Shown here: piece after piece, positions 5,025 through 5,045 of the stretch
How positions within the stretch are numbered: position 1 is the first letter of the stretch
How the letters are laid out: every line of letters begins with the position of its first letter
Origin: Thermodesulfovibrio sp.
Lineage (GTDB): Bacteria; Nitrospirota; Thermodesulfovibrionia; Thermodesulfovibrionales; JdFR-85
Assembly: GCA_027050975.1 (NCBI GenBank)
Contig: JALUAR010000070.1
Span: forward strand, 1-5,045
Direction of reading: 5' to 3'
Length of the DNA stretch: 5,045 nucleotides
The notes under the pieces: generated by a model
What the model was told of the DNA's origin: nothing
The model's input: only the letters and a program-made list of their open reading frames with translations
The model's database searches: none
Program-made: the position numbers and the translations under genes

Positions 5025-5045
5025 TACCATATCCGAATATAAGAC
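5021..5045 (+). CDS. Start of a further gene, possibly Lgt (prolipoprotein diacylglyceryl transferase), cut by right edge
   Basis: An ATG at 5021 overlaps the stop of the preceding gene as ATGA and opens a frame reading MIPYPNIR to the window end. Many Lgt proteins begin with a closely similar peptide (M-[IL]-x-YP-x-I) before the IGP...WYGL region. Lgt transfers a diacylglyceryl group to the lipobox cysteine of prolipoproteins at the inner membrane. Only eight codons are visible and the upstream Shine-Dalgarno is weak, so the identity is a suggestion. If right, the unknown gene at 4392 is in an operon with a lipoprotein-modification gene rather than a flagellar one. Confidence 0.45.

Noticed and set aside
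4824..5030. 68-codon open frame on the minus strand opposite the unknown gene
   Set aside because: Low-complexity, Cys/Ile/Asn-rich translation with no ribosome site, lying fully antisense to a longer, better-supported frame.
1..5045. CRISPR arrays, insertion sequences, tRNA or rRNA genes
   Set aside because: No spaced direct repeats, transposase-like frames or structural RNA signatures were seen. The window is almost fully coding apart from the 225-base divergent spacer.

Overview
The window holds the middle of a flagellar export and switch operon, read right to left on the minus strand. Facing away from it on the plus strand is a short transcription unit that starts with a gene I do not recognise. 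The minus-strand order is fliL, fliM, fliN, fliO, fliP, fliQ, fliR and the first 70 codons of flhB, which runs off the left edge. All are intact except flhB. They are packed with 4-20 base overlaps or gaps of 1-16 bases, so they almost certainly form one co-transcribed, translationally coupled operon.

The products fall into three groups. FliL is a stator-associated single-pass membrane protein. FliM and FliN form the C-ring switch, and FliM keeps an N-terminal CheY-binding motif. FliO, FliP, FliQ, FliR and FlhB build the membrane export gate of the flagellar type III secretion system.

The organism is a motile, chemotactic bacterium of moderate to low GC, judged by eye. A short FliN (rather than a CheC-fused FliY), a separate FliO, and a sigma-54-like promoter with a FleQ-box-like dyad in front of fliL point to a Gram-negative-type lineage, for example a deltaproteobacterial or Nitrospirota-like group. 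This assignment is inference.

The 225-base divergent intergenic region (4167-4391) carries most of the regulatory signal. On the minus strand there is a near-consensus sigma-54 element (GGCACG...TTGAT, GG-N10-GA) about 57 nt ahead of the fliL leader. Upstream of it are a GTCA-N6-TGAC dyad (4289-4302) and a separate 29-bp imperfect inverted repeat (4303-4331). This is the geometry expected of an enhancer-binding protein acting on sigma-54, although a sigma-70-like reading also exists.

On the right, the plus-strand gene at 4392-5024 encodes a soluble, probably helical 210-residue protein of unknown function. Its stop codon overlaps (ATGA) the start of another frame that begins MIPYPNIR before the window ends. 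That looks like the N-terminus of Lgt (prolipoprotein diacylglyceryl transferase), but only eight codons are visible.

The flagellar genes are conventional. What deserves a second look is the divergent control region, the unknown gene, and a few small structures inside the operon.
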